This document shows, piece after piece, positions 8,315-15,659 of a stretch of 64,000 nt of DNA (positions are counted from its first letter, which is position 1; every line of letters begins with the position of its first letter). Where the stretch lies: NCBI RefSeq assembly GCF_049446155.1, contig NZ_JBMSEE010000011.1:124001-188000 (forward strand), given 5' to 3'. The DNA is from Rivibacter sp049446155 (GTDB lineage Bacteria; Pseudomonadota; Gammaproteobacteria; Burkholderiales; Burkholderiaceae_C). The notes below the pieces were generated by a model that did not search any database, was not told where the DNA came from, and saw nothing but the letters and a program-made list of their open reading frames with translations. Made by a program: the position numbers and the translations under genes.

Positions 8315-9133
8315 TCAGCGGCGCGGCGGCGGCTTCGGCGCGCCGCCGCCCGCCAGGTTGGCCGCCACCAGCCCCGCGGCCAACGTTGCCAGCCACGAGA
8401 AGTAGACCCACAGCAGGAACAGCGGAAACGCGGCGAAGGCGCCGTACACCGCCTTGTAGGTCGGCAGCTTGACCAGGTAGGCGGCGAAGCCGCGCTTGCC
8501 GAGCTCGATCAGCACGCTGGCGATCAGTCCGCCGGCGATCGCGTCGCGCCGGCGCACCGGCGTGTTCGGCACGTAGTAGAAAAGGCAGGCCAGGCCCACC
8601 CCGCCGAGCACGACCGGACCCAGCCCCAGCACGACGTTCGCCGACGCCGGCAGCGGCCCGATCGGGCCCATCGACACGCCAACGACGAACGACGTCGCCC
8701 ACAGGCTCAGGGCGAGCACCGGCGGGCCGATGGCCAGCATCAGCAGGTACATCGCCACGCGCTTGAGAATGGGCCGGTTGCGCCTGACGTTCCAGATCTG
8801 GTTGAGCGCGTTCTCCACCGTCAGCAGCAGCGCGAGCGCGGTGGCCAGCAGGAACAGCGAGCCCACCAGGGTCAGCTCGCCGGCGTTGGCGGTGAACTGG
8901 TGCAGGTGGCGCAGCACGGTGCGCGAGATCTCGGCCGGCAGCAGGCCCTTGAGCAGGTACTCCTCCAGCGCGACCTCGAAGCGGGCGAACACCGGAAAGT
9001 GCGTGAACAGCGCCAGGCTCACCGCCAGCAGCGGCACGATCGACAGCAGGGTCGTGAAGGTCAGGCTGCCGGCGATCTGCGGCAGGCGTTCCTGGCGGGC
9101 GCGGCGGAAGGTGAGGCGGGCGAGGTTCAGCAT
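8315..9133 (-). CDS. YihY/UPF0761 family inner-membrane protein
   Basis: An integral membrane protein of 272 residues with about six helices. The core SLTFTTLLSIVPLLAVSLALF and the later LLWVYFSWLATLAAGLVAANL are typical of the YihY family, once annotated as ribonuclease BN, a label that is no longer accepted. The start MLNLARLTFRRARQERLP at 9133 is typical of the family, although the frame is open to 9334. The short basic C-terminus is cytoplasmic. The transport or structural role is unknown. Confidence 0.88.
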   Translation of the reverse strand: MLNLARLTFRRARQERLPQIAGSLTFTTLLSIVPLLAVSLALFTHFPVFARFEVALEEYLLKGLLPAEISRTVLRHLHQFTANAGELTLVGSLFLLATALALLLTVENALNQIWNVRRNRPILKRVAMYLLMLAIGPPVLALSLWATSFVVGVSMGPIGPLPASANVVLGLGPVVLGGVGLACLFYYVPNTPVRRRDAIAGGLIASVLIELGKRGFAAYLVKLPTYKAVYGAFAAFPLFLLWVYFSWLATLAAGLVAANLAGGGAPKPPPRR

Positions 9134-9188
9134 GCGCGGCGGGTGTGGGCGCGCGCATTGTCGATGCGTACGCCCGCGTCCGTTCCGG

Positions 9189-10268
9189 TCAGCGCCTGAC
9201 CTCGAACACCAGGTTGAACGGCGTCTCGGCGGCGCAGCGAAAGTGCGTGAAGCCGGCCTTGCGAAACACCTCGGCCAGGCGTTTCGGTCCGGCCTGCGCG
9301 CCCAGCACCATGCGCCCGCCCTCGGAGATCGCATGCGCGCAGCAGATGATGGTCGAGCCGCCGTAGTAGAGCTGGCCCACCGGCGTGAGGTTGTCCTCGG
9401 TGCGGTCGCGCGCGAAGGGCTCGACCAGCATCACCGTGCCGCCCGGCGCCAGCACGCGCGCCGCATGCTCGGCGGCGGCGACCGGATCGCCCAGGTCGTG
9501 CAGCACGTCGAAGAAGCAGATCAGGCCGAAGCGCCGGTCGGGGTAGCTGGTGGCACGGGCGAGATCGAACTCGGCGCGTGCGGCCAGGCCCGCGGCCGCG
9601 GCGTGGCGCCTGGCCTCGGCGATCGACTCGGCATGCGTGTCATAGCCGAAGAAGCGCGAGTTCGGGAACGCCTCGGCCATCAGCAGCGTGGAATGACCGT
9701 GGCCGCAGCCGATGTCGGCCACCGCGATGCCGGCCTCGAGCTGCGCCACCACGCCCTCGAGCGCCGGCAGCCACTGCGGCACGAGGCTGGCGCGATAGCC
9801 GTTGCGGTAGAAGGCCGCGACGCCGCAGGCCATGCGGCCGTCGTGCTCGCCCCAGGCCACGCCGCGGCCGGTGCGAAAGGCCTCGAGCGTCTTGGGCTCG
9901 TCGGCCCACATCGAGGCCGGCATGTTCCAGGCCGGCGGAATGAAGACCGGGCTGTCCTCGTCCGCCAGCACGAGCGCTTGCTCGGCGCCGAGCTCGTAAG
10001 TCTCGCTGGCCGCGTGGAAGTCGAGGTAGCCGCTCGCGGCCTGCGCATTGAGCCACTCGCGAACGTAGCGTTCGGCGCAGCCCGAACGCTGCGCGAGCTC
10101 CTGGCTGCTCAGCGGCCCGGCGCCGAGCATGGCCTTGTACAGGCCCAGCTGGTGGCCCAGGTTGACCATCACGCCGGTATAGGCGCTGGCGATGTCGCCG
10201 ATCGCGCGCATCGCAAAGGCTTCGAGCCTGGCTTGGTCGATCGCGGGGGCGGTGACGGCGGTGTCCAT
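9189..10268 (-). CDS. Class I SAM-dependent methyltransferase with winged-helix N-domain
   Basis: A protein of 359 residues. The N-terminal 110 residues form a winged-helix-like dimerisation domain (YTGVMVNLGHQLGLYKAM, SGCAERYVREWLNAQAASGYL). The C-terminal domain has the SAM motif VADIGCGHGHSTLLMAEAFP, the acidic ribose-binding FFGYDTH and the post-motif FFDVLHDLGDP. This arrangement is shared with mycobacterial Rv2258c-like and O-methyltransferase-like enzymes. The substrate cannot be deduced. It is transcribed divergently from the GlxA-type regulator, which may control it. Confidence 0.87.
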   Translation of the reverse strand: MDTAVTAPAIDQARLEAFAMRAIGDIASAYTGVMVNLGHQLGLYKAMLGAGPLSSQELAQRSGCAERYVREWLNAQAASGYLDFHAASETYELGAEQALVLADEDSPVFIPPAWNMPASMWADEPKTLEAFRTGRGVAWGEHDGRMACGVAAFYRNGYRASLVPQWLPALEGVVAQLEAGIAVADIGCGHGHSTLLMAEAFPNSRFFGYDTHAESIAEARRHAAAAGLAARAEFDLARATSYPDRRFGLICFFDVLHDLGDPVAAAEHAARVLAPGGTVMLVEPFARDRTEDNLTPVGQLYYGGSTIICCAHAISEGGRMVLGAQAGPKRLAEVFRKAGFTHFRCAAETPFNLVFEVRR

Positions 10269-10404
10269 CGGGTGAGTCCTTTCTGCGCCGAACGCGCGGG
10301 GTTGAACGGTGCGCCCATGCTCGTGCGCTGGCCCGGTTCACGACAGAGCCGAAATCGCCCAAGATCGGTCCGTTCGTGCCATCCGCTCGCCCGTCACCGC
10401 ACCC

Positions 10405-11445
10405 ATGTCCAACGCCCCTGCCCGGCCTTCGCCTCCCGGCGCCGCGCCGCGTCATGTCTCGCTGATCGCACTGCCCGACGCGGTCGTCTCGACGCTGGCC
10501 GGCCTGTACGACGTGATGAGCGCGCCGGGCCGGCCGGGCCTCGCCGGCGGGGACGGGCGCGCGCCCTTCCAGGTCGAGATCGTCGGCGAAGCCACCGGTC
10601 CGCTTCAGCTGGCCAGCGGCGTGCCGATGACGGTGCAACGCTCGATCGACACGATCGAGCAGACCGACATCGTCATCGTGCCGTCCGTGCTGGTGCGCGG
10701 CGAGGCCTGGCACAAGGGCCGCTACCCGCGCCTGGTGGCGTGGATCGAGCGCATGCACGCGCGCGGCGCCACGCTGTGCTCGGCCTGCTCGGGCATCTTC
10801 CTGCTCGCCGAGACCGGCCTGTTCGACGGCCGCGATGCCACCGTGCACTTCGGCTATGCGTCGATCTTCGGCGCCTGCTTTCCGTCGGTGGCGATCCACC
10901 CCGAGCGTGTGCTCGTGGTCTCGGGCCTGCGCGAGGAGCTGGTGTGCTCCGGCGCCTCGACCACCTGGCACGATCTCGTGCTCTACCTGATCGCACGCTA
11001 CGCCGGCGCGACGCAGGCACAGGACGTCGCGCGCGCCTTCGCGCTGCAGTGGCACCAGGACGGCCTCGCGCCCTACATCAGCTTCGAGGGCCGCCACGAC
11101 CATGGCGACGCCGAGATCGCGAGCGCCCAGCAATGGCTGGCGACGCACTTCTCGGTGGCCAATCCGGTCGAGGAGATGATCCAGCGCTCGCGGCTCGCGG
11201 AGCGAACGTTCAAGCGACGCTTCAGCGCCGCGACCGGCCTGGCGCCGATCGCCTACGTGCAGCGGCTGCGCATCGAGGACGCCAAGCGCCGGCTCGAACG
11301 CACCGACGCGCCGATCGACGAGATCAGCTGGCGGGTCGGCTACGAGGATGCCGCGTTCTTTCGTCGGCTGTTCAAGCGCACGACGGGCATGGCGCCGGGC
11401 GCCTACCGCAAGCGCTTTTGCATCCCGGAGTTCGCGCGGCCGTAG
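10405..11445 (+). CDS. GlxA-family transcriptional regulator (DJ-1/PfpI plus AraC HTH)
   Basis: A regulator of 346 residues. The N-terminal half is a class I glutamine-amidotransferase/DJ-1-like domain with the elbow CSACSGIFLLAETGL. The C-terminal 100 residues form an AraC-type double helix-turn-helix (RSRLAERTFKRRFSAATGLAPIAYVQRLRIEDAKRRLE, then WRVGYEDAAFFRRLFKRTTGMAPGAYRKRF). I chose the ATG at 10405 (MSNAPARPSP), since upstream codons show no conserved sequence. The divergent methyltransferase is its likely target (inference). The ligand is unknown. Confidence 0.9.
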   Translation: MSNAPARPSPPGAAPRHVSLIALPDAVVSTLAGLYDVMSAPGRPGLAGGDGRAPFQVEIVGEATGPLQLASGVPMTVQRSIDTIEQTDIVIVPSVLVRGEAWHKGRYPRLVAWIERMHARGATLCSACSGIFLLAETGLFDGRDATVHFGYASIFGACFPSVAIHPERVLVVSGLREELVCSGASTTWHDLVLYLIARYAGATQAQDVARAFALQWHQDGLAPYISFEGRHDHGDAEIASAQQWLATHFSVANPVEEMIQRSRLAERTFKRRFSAATGLAPIAYVQRLRIEDAKRRLERTDAPIDEISWRVGYEDAAFFRRLFKRTTGMAPGAYRKRFCIPEFARP

Positions 11446-11461
11446 CGACGCGACGGCTCGC

Positions 11462-11917
11462 TCAGCCGGGGTCGCGCACGGCGCTGACCAGGTTGTCGCG
11501 CAGCGCGACGACATCCTTCTGCAGCTTCGAGAACTGGCCGGGCGTGAGGCCGCAGGCGCCGGTGAGGTCGATGGCCGCGGTCTTCTCGCGCAGGTGGCGG
11601 CCGCTGCGGGTCAGGCGGATGCGCACGTGGCGCTCGTCGGCGGCATCGCGCACGCGCTCCACGTAGCCCATGGCCTCGAGCTTCTTGAGGATGGGCGTGA
11701 GCGTGTTCGACTCCAGGAACAGCTTCTCGCCCAGGCCGCTGACGGTCTGGTCGTCCTCTTCCAGCAGCGCGACGATCGTGACGTACTGGGTGTAGGTGAG
11801 CCCGAGCTGGTCGAGGATGGGCCGGTAGAGCTTGCCGAAGGCGAGGTTCGCCGAATAGACGGCGAAGCACAGGAAGTCGCCCAGCTTCGCGTTCGCCGCG
11901 CCGTTGCCTGGTTTCAT
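11462..11917 (-). CDS. ohrR: OhrR-type MarR-family peroxide-sensing repressor
   Basis: A MarR-family protein of 151 residues with the OhrR N-terminal signature LGDFLCFAVYSANLAFGKLYRPIL. Cys17 is at the position of the peroxide-reactive cysteine. The winged helix follows (VSGLGEKLFLESNTLTPILKKLEAMGYVERVRDAADERHVRIRLT). OhrR represses ohr until organic hydroperoxides oxidise its cysteine. It is divergent from ohr, and the shared intergenic region carries two copies of a palindromic site. The neighbour and the cysteine make the assignment strong. Confidence 0.92.
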   Translation of the reverse strand: MKPGNGAANAKLGDFLCFAVYSANLAFGKLYRPILDQLGLTYTQYVTIVALLEEDDQTVSGLGEKLFLESNTLTPILKKLEAMGYVERVRDAADERHVRIRLTRSGRHLREKTAAIDLTGACGLTPGQFSKLQKDVVALRDNLVSAVRDPG

Positions 11918-11962
11918 CTTCGCTCCTTTCGTCGCGCCGAACGCCCGTTCGACCTGGTTCGC

Positions 11963-11991
11963 AATTTACATCGAACGCGATTCAATCGCAA
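11963..11991 (-). promoter_or_regulatory. ohrR promoter with OhrR operator in the spacer
   Basis: Read on the minus strand there is a -35-like TTGCGA (11991-11986), a 17-base spacer and a -10-like TAAATT (11968-11963). The spacer contains the palindromic site ATCGAACGCGATT (11970-11982 on the plus strand). The same 13-mer recurs upstream of ohr. An operator between -35 and -10 fits auto-repression. Confidence 0.6.
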
Positions 11992-12014
11992 CGGCACTAA
12001 TTTGTAACGGCAGC

Positions 12015-12078
12015 TTGATCTTGGGCGGTTCGTGCTCCAAGATGACACCAATCGCATGCGATGCAATCGAACGCGATT
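12015..12078 (+). promoter_or_regulatory. ohr promoter and OhrR operators
   Basis: A candidate promoter has TTGATC (12015-12020), a 17-base spacer and CAAGAT (12038-12043). Downstream of it lie a perfect 12-base palindrome ATCGCATGCGAT (12051-12062) and AATCGAACGCGATT (12065-12078), with arms AATCG and CGATT. The latter repeats the 13-mer found in the ohrR promoter. Both sites lie between the promoter and the ohr ATG, consistent with repression. Confidence 0.6.
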
Positions 12079-12115
12079 ACAAGCCACCCGCCCCACAGAA
12101 CGATTGGAGCCCTCC

Positions 12116-12562
12116 ATGACCAAGATCCAGAAAGTCCTTCTCACCGGCAAGACGCACACCACCCCGAGCCAGCGCGAAGGCGCGGCGCGCGGCGGCGAAG
12201 GCCGCCTCGACATCCAGCTCTCGTCGCCGCACGACAAGAGCTCGGTGTATGCCTTCACGGCCGTCCAGTCGCATCCGACCGCGGAGCAGCTGTTCGCCGG
12301 CGCCTGGTCGGCCTGCTACATCGCCGCGATCGGCCTGGTCGCCAAGGAGCGCAACGTGACGCTGCCGCCCGACCTGGCGGTGGACATCGAGGTCGACCTG
12401 GGCATGAACGGCAACGCCTACTTGCTGCAGGCGCGCCTGAACGTCAGCCTGCCCGGCCTGCCGCGCGACACCGCCGAGGCGATTGCCCATGCGGCCGACG
12501 AGATCTGCCCGTACTCGAAGGCCACGCGCGGCAACATCGACGTCGCGCTGAACGTTCTCTGA
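12116..12562 (+). CDS. ohr: Organic hydroperoxide resistance protein (Ohr/OsmC family)
   Basis: A thiol peroxidase of 148 residues that reduces organic and fatty-acid hydroperoxides, usually with lipoylated proteins as electron donors. The two catalytic cysteines are Cys67 (AGAWSACYIAAIG) and Cys131 (ICPYSKATRGNIDV), both in the Ohr context rather than the general OsmC context. The length is typical. The start MTKIQKVLLTGKTHT follows a GGAG ribosome site. Divergent ohrR and the operator copies predict induction by organic peroxides. Confidence 0.93.
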   Translation: MTKIQKVLLTGKTHTTPSQREGAARGGEGRLDIQLSSPHDKSSVYAFTAVQSHPTAEQLFAGAWSACYIAAIGLVAKERNVTLPPDLAVDIEVDLGMNGNAYLLQARLNVSLPGLPRDTAEAIAHAADEICPYSKATRGNIDVALNVL

Positions 12563-12568
12563 CGCGCC

Positions 12569-12644
12569 GAGCGGCCGGCCCTGCCCAGCGGGAGCCGGCC
12601 GCTCGCACGAGCCACCCACAACCCACGCCAAGCCAAGCCAAGCC
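12569..12644 (+). promoter_or_regulatory. rof leader: strong hairpin followed by a C-rich, G-poor tract
   Basis: Between ohr and rof, a perfect 11-bp stem (12569-12579 with 12594-12604) is followed by 40 bases (12605-12644) holding 20 C, 7 G, 13 A and no T. The tract includes three or four tandem GCCAA units. A long unstructured C-over-G stretch is the form of a Rho-loading (rut) site. Its place directly before the gene for a Rho inhibitor suggests feedback control (inference). Confidence 0.4.
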
Positions 12645-12899
12645 ATGAGCACCCTGCCCGCCCCGTACCAGCCGATCAGCTGCGAGTTCCACGACGTGCT
12701 GGAAGCGCACGCGACCGTGCGCCAGCCGGTGGCGATCCGCTTTCGCGACGCCGACGGCGGCGAGCAGCGGCGCGTGGCCACGATCACCGACGTGTTCGCG
12801 CGCGCCGGCGCCGAGTACCTCTCGGTCAGCGGCGGCGAAACGCTGCGTCTGGACCAACTGATCGAGGTCGGCGACGCCCGGCTGGCCGACTTCTGCTGA
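12645..12899 (+). CDS. rof: Rho-binding antiterminator (Rof/YaeO)
   Basis: A protein of 84 residues matching the Rof/YaeO family. The conserved start YQPISCEFHDVLEA and the Sm-like beta pattern (VAIRFRD...RRVATITDVFARAGAEYLSV) are both present. In E. coli this protein binds the primary RNA site of Rho and inhibits termination. It is preceded by a leader that itself looks Rho-sensitive. Co-transcription with ohr is possible but is interrupted by a strong hairpin. Confidence 0.85.
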   Translation: MSTLPAPYQPISCEFHDVLEAHATVRQPVAIRFRDADGGEQRRVATITDVFARAGAEYLSVSGGETLRLDQLIEVGDARLADFC

Positions 12900-12920
12900 G
12901 CCGTGCTTCGCTCGCACGGC
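12900..12920 (+). terminator. Hairpin after rof (weak terminator candidate)
   Basis: A 7-bp perfect stem GCCGTGC/GCACGGC with a 7-base loop begins directly after the rof stop codon, in the short gap between convergent rof and garD. It lacks a T-run, so termination by this hairpin alone is doubtful. It may instead protect the 3' end of the mRNA. Confidence 0.3.
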
Positions 12921-12935
12921 CGGCCGCCTTCTTGA

Positions 12936-14495
12936 TCAGGTCACCGGCGCGGGGTTGAACAGCACCAGCGCGTTGTGCAGCTTCCACCGCTCGGCCCAGG
13001 TGGCCTTGCGGCCGCTGGCAACGTCGAGCATCAGGCGAAACAGCTCCCAGCCCATCTCCTCGATCGACGCCTGCCCGTCGGCGATGCGCCCGGCGTTGAG
13101 GTCCATCAGGTCGTGCCAGCGGCGCGCCAGGTCGCTGCGCGTCGCGACCTTGATCACCGGCACCTCGGCCAGACCATAGGGCGTGCCGCGGCCGGTCGTG
13201 AAGACGTGCAGGTTCATGCCGGCGGCCACCTGCAGCGTGCCGCAGATGAAGTCGCTGGCCGGCGTCGCGGCGTAGACCAGGCCGCGCTCGATGCCGCGCT
13301 CGCGCAGGCTTTCGCCCGGCGACAGCACGCCCGAGATCGGCGCGCTGCCGCTCTTGACGATCGAGCCCATCGCCTTCTCGACGATGTTCGACAGCCCGCC
13401 CTTCTTGTTGCCGGGCGTGGTGTTGGCGCTGCGGTCGGCGCCGCCGCGCTTCAGGTAGGCGTCGTACCACGCCATCTCGCGGATCATCGCTTCGGCGATC
13501 TCCGGCGATGCGGCGCGCGCGGTCAGCTGGTCGATGCCGTCGCGCACCTCGGTGGTCTCCGAGAACATCACGGTCGCGCCGGCACGCACGAGCAGATCGG
13601 TGCAAAAGCCCACCGCCGGGTTCGCGGTGACGCCGCTGAAGGCGTCGCTGCCGCCGCACTGCACGCCGACCACGAGCGCGCTGGCCGGCACCGTCTCGCG
13701 CCGGCGCGCGTTCAAGCGTTCCAGGTGCTGCTCGGCGGTGGCCATGATCGAGTCGATCATCGACATGAAGCCGACGTGCGCGTCGTCTTGCAGGCACACG
13801 ACGTCGAGCGCCGCATCGCCGCCGGCACCGACGATCGGGAACGAGCCCGGGGGCAGCAGGCGCTCGGGCTGCAGCTTCTCGCAGCCCAGGCTCACCACCA
13901 TCACCTCGTTGCCGAAGTTCGGGTTGCGCGTGATGTTGCGCAGCGTGCGGATCGGCACCAAGGCGTCGGGCGCGTCGATCGCGACGCCGCAGCCGTAGGT
14001 GTGCTCCAGCGAGACGACGTCGTCGACGTTGGGAAAGCGCGGCAGCAGTTCGCGCTTGATGCGCTGCACCGCGAAGTCGACCACGCCGGCGACGCACTGC
14101 ACGGTGCTCGTGATCGCGAGGATGTTGCGCGTGCCGACCGAGCCGTCGGCGTTGCGATAGCCCTCGAAGCTGAAGCCCTCGAGCGGCTCGAGCGCCGGGC
14201 GCGGCGCATCGGCGATCGGCAGCGCGTCGAGCGCGCGCGCCGGCGGCATCTCGAGCAGGCGCTCATGCACCCAGCCGCCGCGCGGGATCGCCCGCGTCGC
14301 GCGGCCAATGACCACGTTGTAGCGCCGCACCGCGTCGCCGGGCGCCAGGTCCACGAGCGCGACCTTGTGGCCCTGCGGCACCTTTTCGACCAGGGTCAGG
14401 CCGTCGTCGAACACGGTGCCGGCCGGCAGGCCGCCGTCGTTGGCCACGATGGCCACGTTGTCGCGCGCATCCATGCGGATCGTGAGTGGCTTCAA
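12936..14495 (-). CDS. garD: Galactarate dehydratase
   Basis: A protein of 519 residues, close in length and sequence to E. coli GarD, which converts galactarate to 5-dehydro-4-deoxy-D-glucarate. It has an N-terminal SAF-like domain (DNVAIVANDGGLPAGTVF, VPQGHKVALVDL) and a UxaA/GarD C-domain (EGYRNADGSVGTRN, HTYGCGVAI, VVSLGCEKLQPERLLP). Altronate dehydratase is the main alternative. I chose the TTG at 14495, because GGAGGA sits 4 bases upstream. An ATG at 14597 overlapping the preceding stop is also in frame and would add 34 residues encoded mostly by repeat element A1. Confidence 0.88.
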   Translation of the reverse strand: MKPLTIRMDARDNVAIVANDGGLPAGTVFDDGLTLVEKVPQGHKVALVDLAPGDAVRRYNVVIGRATRAIPRGGWVHERLLEMPPARALDALPIADAPRPALEPLEGFSFEGYRNADGSVGTRNILAITSTVQCVAGVVDFAVQRIKRELLPRFPNVDDVVSLEHTYGCGVAIDAPDALVPIRTLRNITRNPNFGNEVMVVSLGCEKLQPERLLPPGSFPIVGAGGDAALDVVCLQDDAHVGFMSMIDSIMATAEQHLERLNARRRETVPASALVVGVQCGGSDAFSGVTANPAVGFCTDLLVRAGATVMFSETTEVRDGIDQLTARAASPEIAEAMIREMAWYDAYLKRGGADRSANTTPGNKKGGLSNIVEKAMGSIVKSGSAPISGVLSPGESLRERGIERGLVYAATPASDFICGTLQVAAGMNLHVFTTGRGTPYGLAEVPVIKVATRSDLARRWHDLMDLNAGRIADGQASIEEMGWELFRLMLDVASGRKATWAERWKLHNALVLFNPAPVT

Positions 14496-14520
14496 GCAGT
14501 CCTCCAATTCAAGCGGACAC

Positions 14521-14593
14521 CGCGGATCCGGCTTTGCCGGTCCGCTGGTGGCGCCCCCTCGAGGGGGAGGCGCCGCAGGCGCTTCGGGGGTGG
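14521..14593 (-). repeat. Intergenic palindromic element, family A copy 1
   Basis: This element of about 73 bases recurs at 47011-47085 and 54327-54398. Read on the minus strand it starts with CCACCCCCGAAGCGCC and ends in a hairpin GCGGACCGGC-AAA-GCCGGATCCGC. A central CCCCCTCGAGGGGG palindrome lies between. It starts 3 bases after the stop of the solute-binding protein gene and reads in frame into garD. Confidence 0.85.
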
Positions 14594-14596
14594 TCA

Positions 14597-15559
14597 TCAG
14601 TCTGCAGAGATCTTGCCCACCTCGATCACCTTCTTCCAGCGCGCGAACTCGGCGGCCTGGAAGGCGGTGAACTGGTCCGGCGTGTTGCCGCTGATCTCGA
14701 AGCCGAGATCGAGCAGCTTGGGCTTGACGGCCGGGTCGTTGAGCGCCGCGACGATGCCCTCGTGCAGCCTGGCCTTGATGTCGCCGGGCAGGCCCTTGGG
14801 CGCCGCGAAGGCCTGCCACGAGTAGACCGTCACGCCCTTGAAGCCGAGCTCGTCCATCGTCGGCACCTCGGGCAGCAGCGGCGAGCGCCTGGCGCTCGTG
14901 ATCGCCAGCGGACGCAGCTTGCCGGCCTTGATGTTGGGCAGGCCGGTGTTGATGTTCATGAAGCTCGCATCGACGGTGCCGGCCAGCAGGTCCTGCATCG
15001 CCGGCGCGCCGCCCTTGTAGGGCACGTGCACCGCCTGCGTGCCGGTCTCCTGCCAGAACAGCTCGGCGGTCAGGTGGTCCGAGGTGCCGTTGCCGGCCGA
15101 CGCGAACATCATCTTGCCGGGGTGGGCCTTGATGAAGGCCAGCAGCTCGGCAAACGACTTGTGCGGCGAGCCGGCCGGCACCGCGAGCACGTTGGGCGCC
15201 TGCACCGCGACGGTGATGTAGTCGAAGTCCTTCAGCGGGTCGTAGCCCGCGTTCTTGATCAGGTGCGGGCCGATCACGAAGGGCCCGAGCGACGAGACAA
15301 AGACGGTGTAGCCGTCGGGCGCCGCGCGCTTGGCCTGCGCCGCGCCGACCGTGCCGCCCGCGCCGGCCTTGTTGTCGACGATGAAGGTTGCGCCCAGGCG
15401 CTCCTGCAGCTTGGCGCCGACGGTGCGCGCGATCATGTCGGTCGAGCCGCCGGGCGGAAAGGGCACGAGCAGCGTGACCGGCTTGGCCGGCCAGGCCTGC
15501 GCATGAACGCCGGCGGTCGCGGCGAGGCCGAGGGCCAGGGTGGCGAGGATCTTTCGCAT
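14597..15559 (-). CDS. Tripartite tricarboxylate transporter (Bug/TctC family) substrate-binding protein
   Basis: A periplasmic binding protein of 320 residues with a Sec signal peptide (MRKILATLALGLAATAGVHA) and the family hallmarks YPxKPVTLLVPFPPGGSTD, VDNKAGAGGTVG, PDGYTV and VHVPYKGGAPAMQDLL. Bug proteins bind small carboxylates, and a hexarate such as galactarate is likely from its neighbours (inference). No TctA/TctB membrane genes are in the window, so it is an orphan, as is common in Burkholderiales. It probably shares a transcript with the talarate dehydratase and garD. Confidence 0.92.
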   Translation of the reverse strand: MRKILATLALGLAATAGVHAQAWPAKPVTLLVPFPPGGSTDMIARTVGAKLQERLGATFIVDNKAGAGGTVGAAQAKRAAPDGYTVFVSSLGPFVIGPHLIKNAGYDPLKDFDYITVAVQAPNVLAVPAGSPHKSFAELLAFIKAHPGKMMFASAGNGTSDHLTAELFWQETGTQAVHVPYKGGAPAMQDLLAGTVDASFMNINTGLPNIKAGKLRPLAITSARRSPLLPEVPTMDELGFKGVTVYSWQAFAAPKGLPGDIKARLHEGIVAALNDPAVKPKLLDLGFEISGNTPDQFTAFQAAEFARWKKVIEVGKISAD

Positions 15560-15659
15560 CGCTTGTCTCCAGTGGTGGTGGTGCGACGGGTTCGTGCCCG
15601 TTCGAGATGGATGTCGGGATGGAAGCGGCCGGCGCGCGCCGGCAAGGGTCAACGGGTCC

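Noticed and set aside
8315..9133. Ribonuclease BN annotation for the YihY-type gene
   Set aside because: It is a multi-helix membrane protein without nuclease motifs. True RNase BN/Z is a metallo-beta-lactamase-fold enzyme.
8730..11666. A 978-codon plus-strand frame spanning YihY, the methyltransferase and the GlxA-type regulator
   Set aside because: It runs antisense or out of frame through three well-supported genes and has no recognisable domain.
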